From positions 1 to 38,177 of the forward strand of contig JBBHKE010000004.1 of NCBI GenBank assembly GCA_037447655.1: 38,177 nucleotides of DNA, read 5' to 3'. Numbering within the stretch: position 1 is the stretch's first letter; each line of letters opens with the position of its first letter. The notes beneath the pieces are model-generated. The model was not told the DNA's origin and searched no databases. It saw nothing but the letters and a program-made list of their open reading frames with translations. A program made the position numbers and the translations under genes. Origin of the DNA: Zygnema cylindricum (lineage: Eukaryota; Streptophyta; Zygnematophyceae; Zygnematales; Zygnemataceae). Of this stretch, positions 37,321 through 38,177 are shown in pieces.

Positions 37321-37770
37321 AGAGGAAAGAAAAAGGCCCTTGTGACACAGGTACATGAGGTGGAATTTGAAGACGAGGACGATAAGCTCCTATTAAATGA
37401 GGAGTAGGAAGCGAGAAACGAGGTAAAAATTCCACAAAAGCAGAAATGTGCTTTCGGTGGATTGAAAGTTGAAGCAGGCTGGATTGTAGATTGAGGTGCC
37501 TCCATGCACATGTGTAAGGATAAACACCTGTTCACTAAGATAAGAAAGTTTCCCACCGTAGAGATAAACTACGGGGATGGGAGGATAGTCACTACTACTC
37601 TTGTAGGATCGGTAGATCTAAAAGTGTTAGTAGAAGGAAAAACATACATAGTTACATTCTGCAATGTATTACGTATTCTGAAGCTAAACAAAAACCTTAT
37701 CTATACGTCTATATTAGATGATAAGGGTTTTGATATTAGCACTAAGAAATGAGTTTTTACTGCTAGTTTT
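37321..37770 (+). pseudogene. element C protease
   Basis: A TAG at 37405 follows DDKLLLNEE. The active site at about 37485-37510 reads WIVD, stop, GASMHMC: the Ser codon of DSGA is TGA, while the Asp remains. 37504-37752 continues with VEINYGDGRIVTT and VDLKVLVEGKTYIV, ending at a TGA at 37750. Confidence 0.9.
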
Positions 37771-38177
37771 GAGGAAGAAGTATATTTCACCGCTGAAAAA
37801 GGTAGCCAAGGGATGTTTAGGCTCATATTAAGCAATAAAAAGTAGAAACTTTATTATGTTGGTGTTCATGGTATAATGATGTGGCATAAGAGGCTCGGGC
37901 ATGTGAATCTAGATAAGCTAAGAGAGATGAAAAAGATAGGAGTGGTGGAAGGAATTCAGTTCAGTGAGAGTGAGAATCTAAGTGATTGTAGTGGATGTGC
38001 TCAAGGTAAAGCACACAGATTGCCTTTTTCAAAACAACCACTTATAAGGGAGAAAAAATTCTAGATTTAGTACACACAAATATTTGGGGACTAGCAAAAG
38101 TACCCTCAACGGGGGGGAAGAGCTTTATGATGCCTATCACTTATGATTGGTCTCGGTATTCCAGGGTGTATTTATTG
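37771..38177 (+). pseudogene. element C integrase, N-terminal part (runs off the window)
   Basis: EEEVYFTAEKGSQGMFRLILSN, stop at about 37843, then the zinc finger MWHKRLGHVNLDKLREM with CSGCAQGKAHRLPF (37876-38040). A frameshift at about 38040 leads to KILDLVHTNIWGLAKVPSTGG; the catalytic Asp of HTD is Asn. The core continues past 38177. Confidence 0.9.

Larger units (their letters stand above)
35273..38177 (+). mobile_element. element C: Ty1/copia (beta), cut by the window end
   Basis: 5' LTR, PBS, gag, protease and integrase up to the core domain; the rest lies beyond the window. Five or more in-frame stops or frame changes. The 5 bases before the LTR are CAATG, the expected target duplication to look for on the far side. 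Confidence 0.9.

Overview
The window looks like a transposon-packed stretch of a nuclear plant-type genome. I find no host protein gene. Nearly all recognisable coding sequence is decayed Ty1/copia polyprotein (gag, protease, integrase, reverse transcriptase and RNase H, in the order PR-IN-RT-RH). Every copy carries stop codons or frameshifts. The best clue to the host is the primer-binding site after each 5' LTR. It reads (G)GTTATGGGCCCACC and pairs with the anticodon arm of initiator methionine tRNA. The final CACC matches my recollection of the land-plant iMet sequence (GGTGGGCCCATAACC) better than the animal one (CTGGGCCCATAACC). Tourist-like and TA-target MITEs and LTR G-boxes (CACGTG) also fit a green-lineage host. 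I do not name a species.

Layout. 219-1003: a minisatellite of 16 units of 49 bp. 1005-1676: TA-target MITE copies. 1838-14006: element A, a minus-strand copia element with 1 kb LTRs and the 5-bp target duplication GAGTG. It is split inside its integrase core by element B (5452-11249, duplication AGGGT), and B's 3' LTR was in turn invaded by element D (coding 5819-9489, 3' LTR 9503-10390). 14012-22634: no copia coding sequence, but several non-autonomous DNA elements: a MITE at 15830-16496, a fold-back structure at 16591-18456 with a GGG-ended element inside it, a TA-flanked element at 19281-20869 with a TTA-flanked Tourist-like MITE inside it, a further MITE copy near 20893, and long CT-rich tracts. 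22635-29015: element E, minus-strand copia, whose 3' LTR carries a 199-bp MITE that the 5' LTR lacks. 29275-29466: orphan LTR start. 29467-32295: element F, internally deleted. 32296-33341: LTR G. 33342-35013: an LTR fragment and element H (minus, truncated). 35273 to the window end: element C (plus), cut by the window edge in its integrase.

The LTRs fall into three families: alpha (A, F), beta (B, C, H) and gamma (D, E, G). They share an unusual layout although much of their sequence differs: (1) a tRNA-like module with a B-box-like T-arm, usually followed by TTTT, always antisense to the element, 150-310 bp from the LTR start; (2) an array of five GTAC cores with nearly invariant spacing (11, 9, 14-15, 10 bp), then an inverted CCAAT box 18-19 bp further on; (3) a leader hairpin whose stem changes between copies by paired substitutions. 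These three shared features are the most interesting content of the window.
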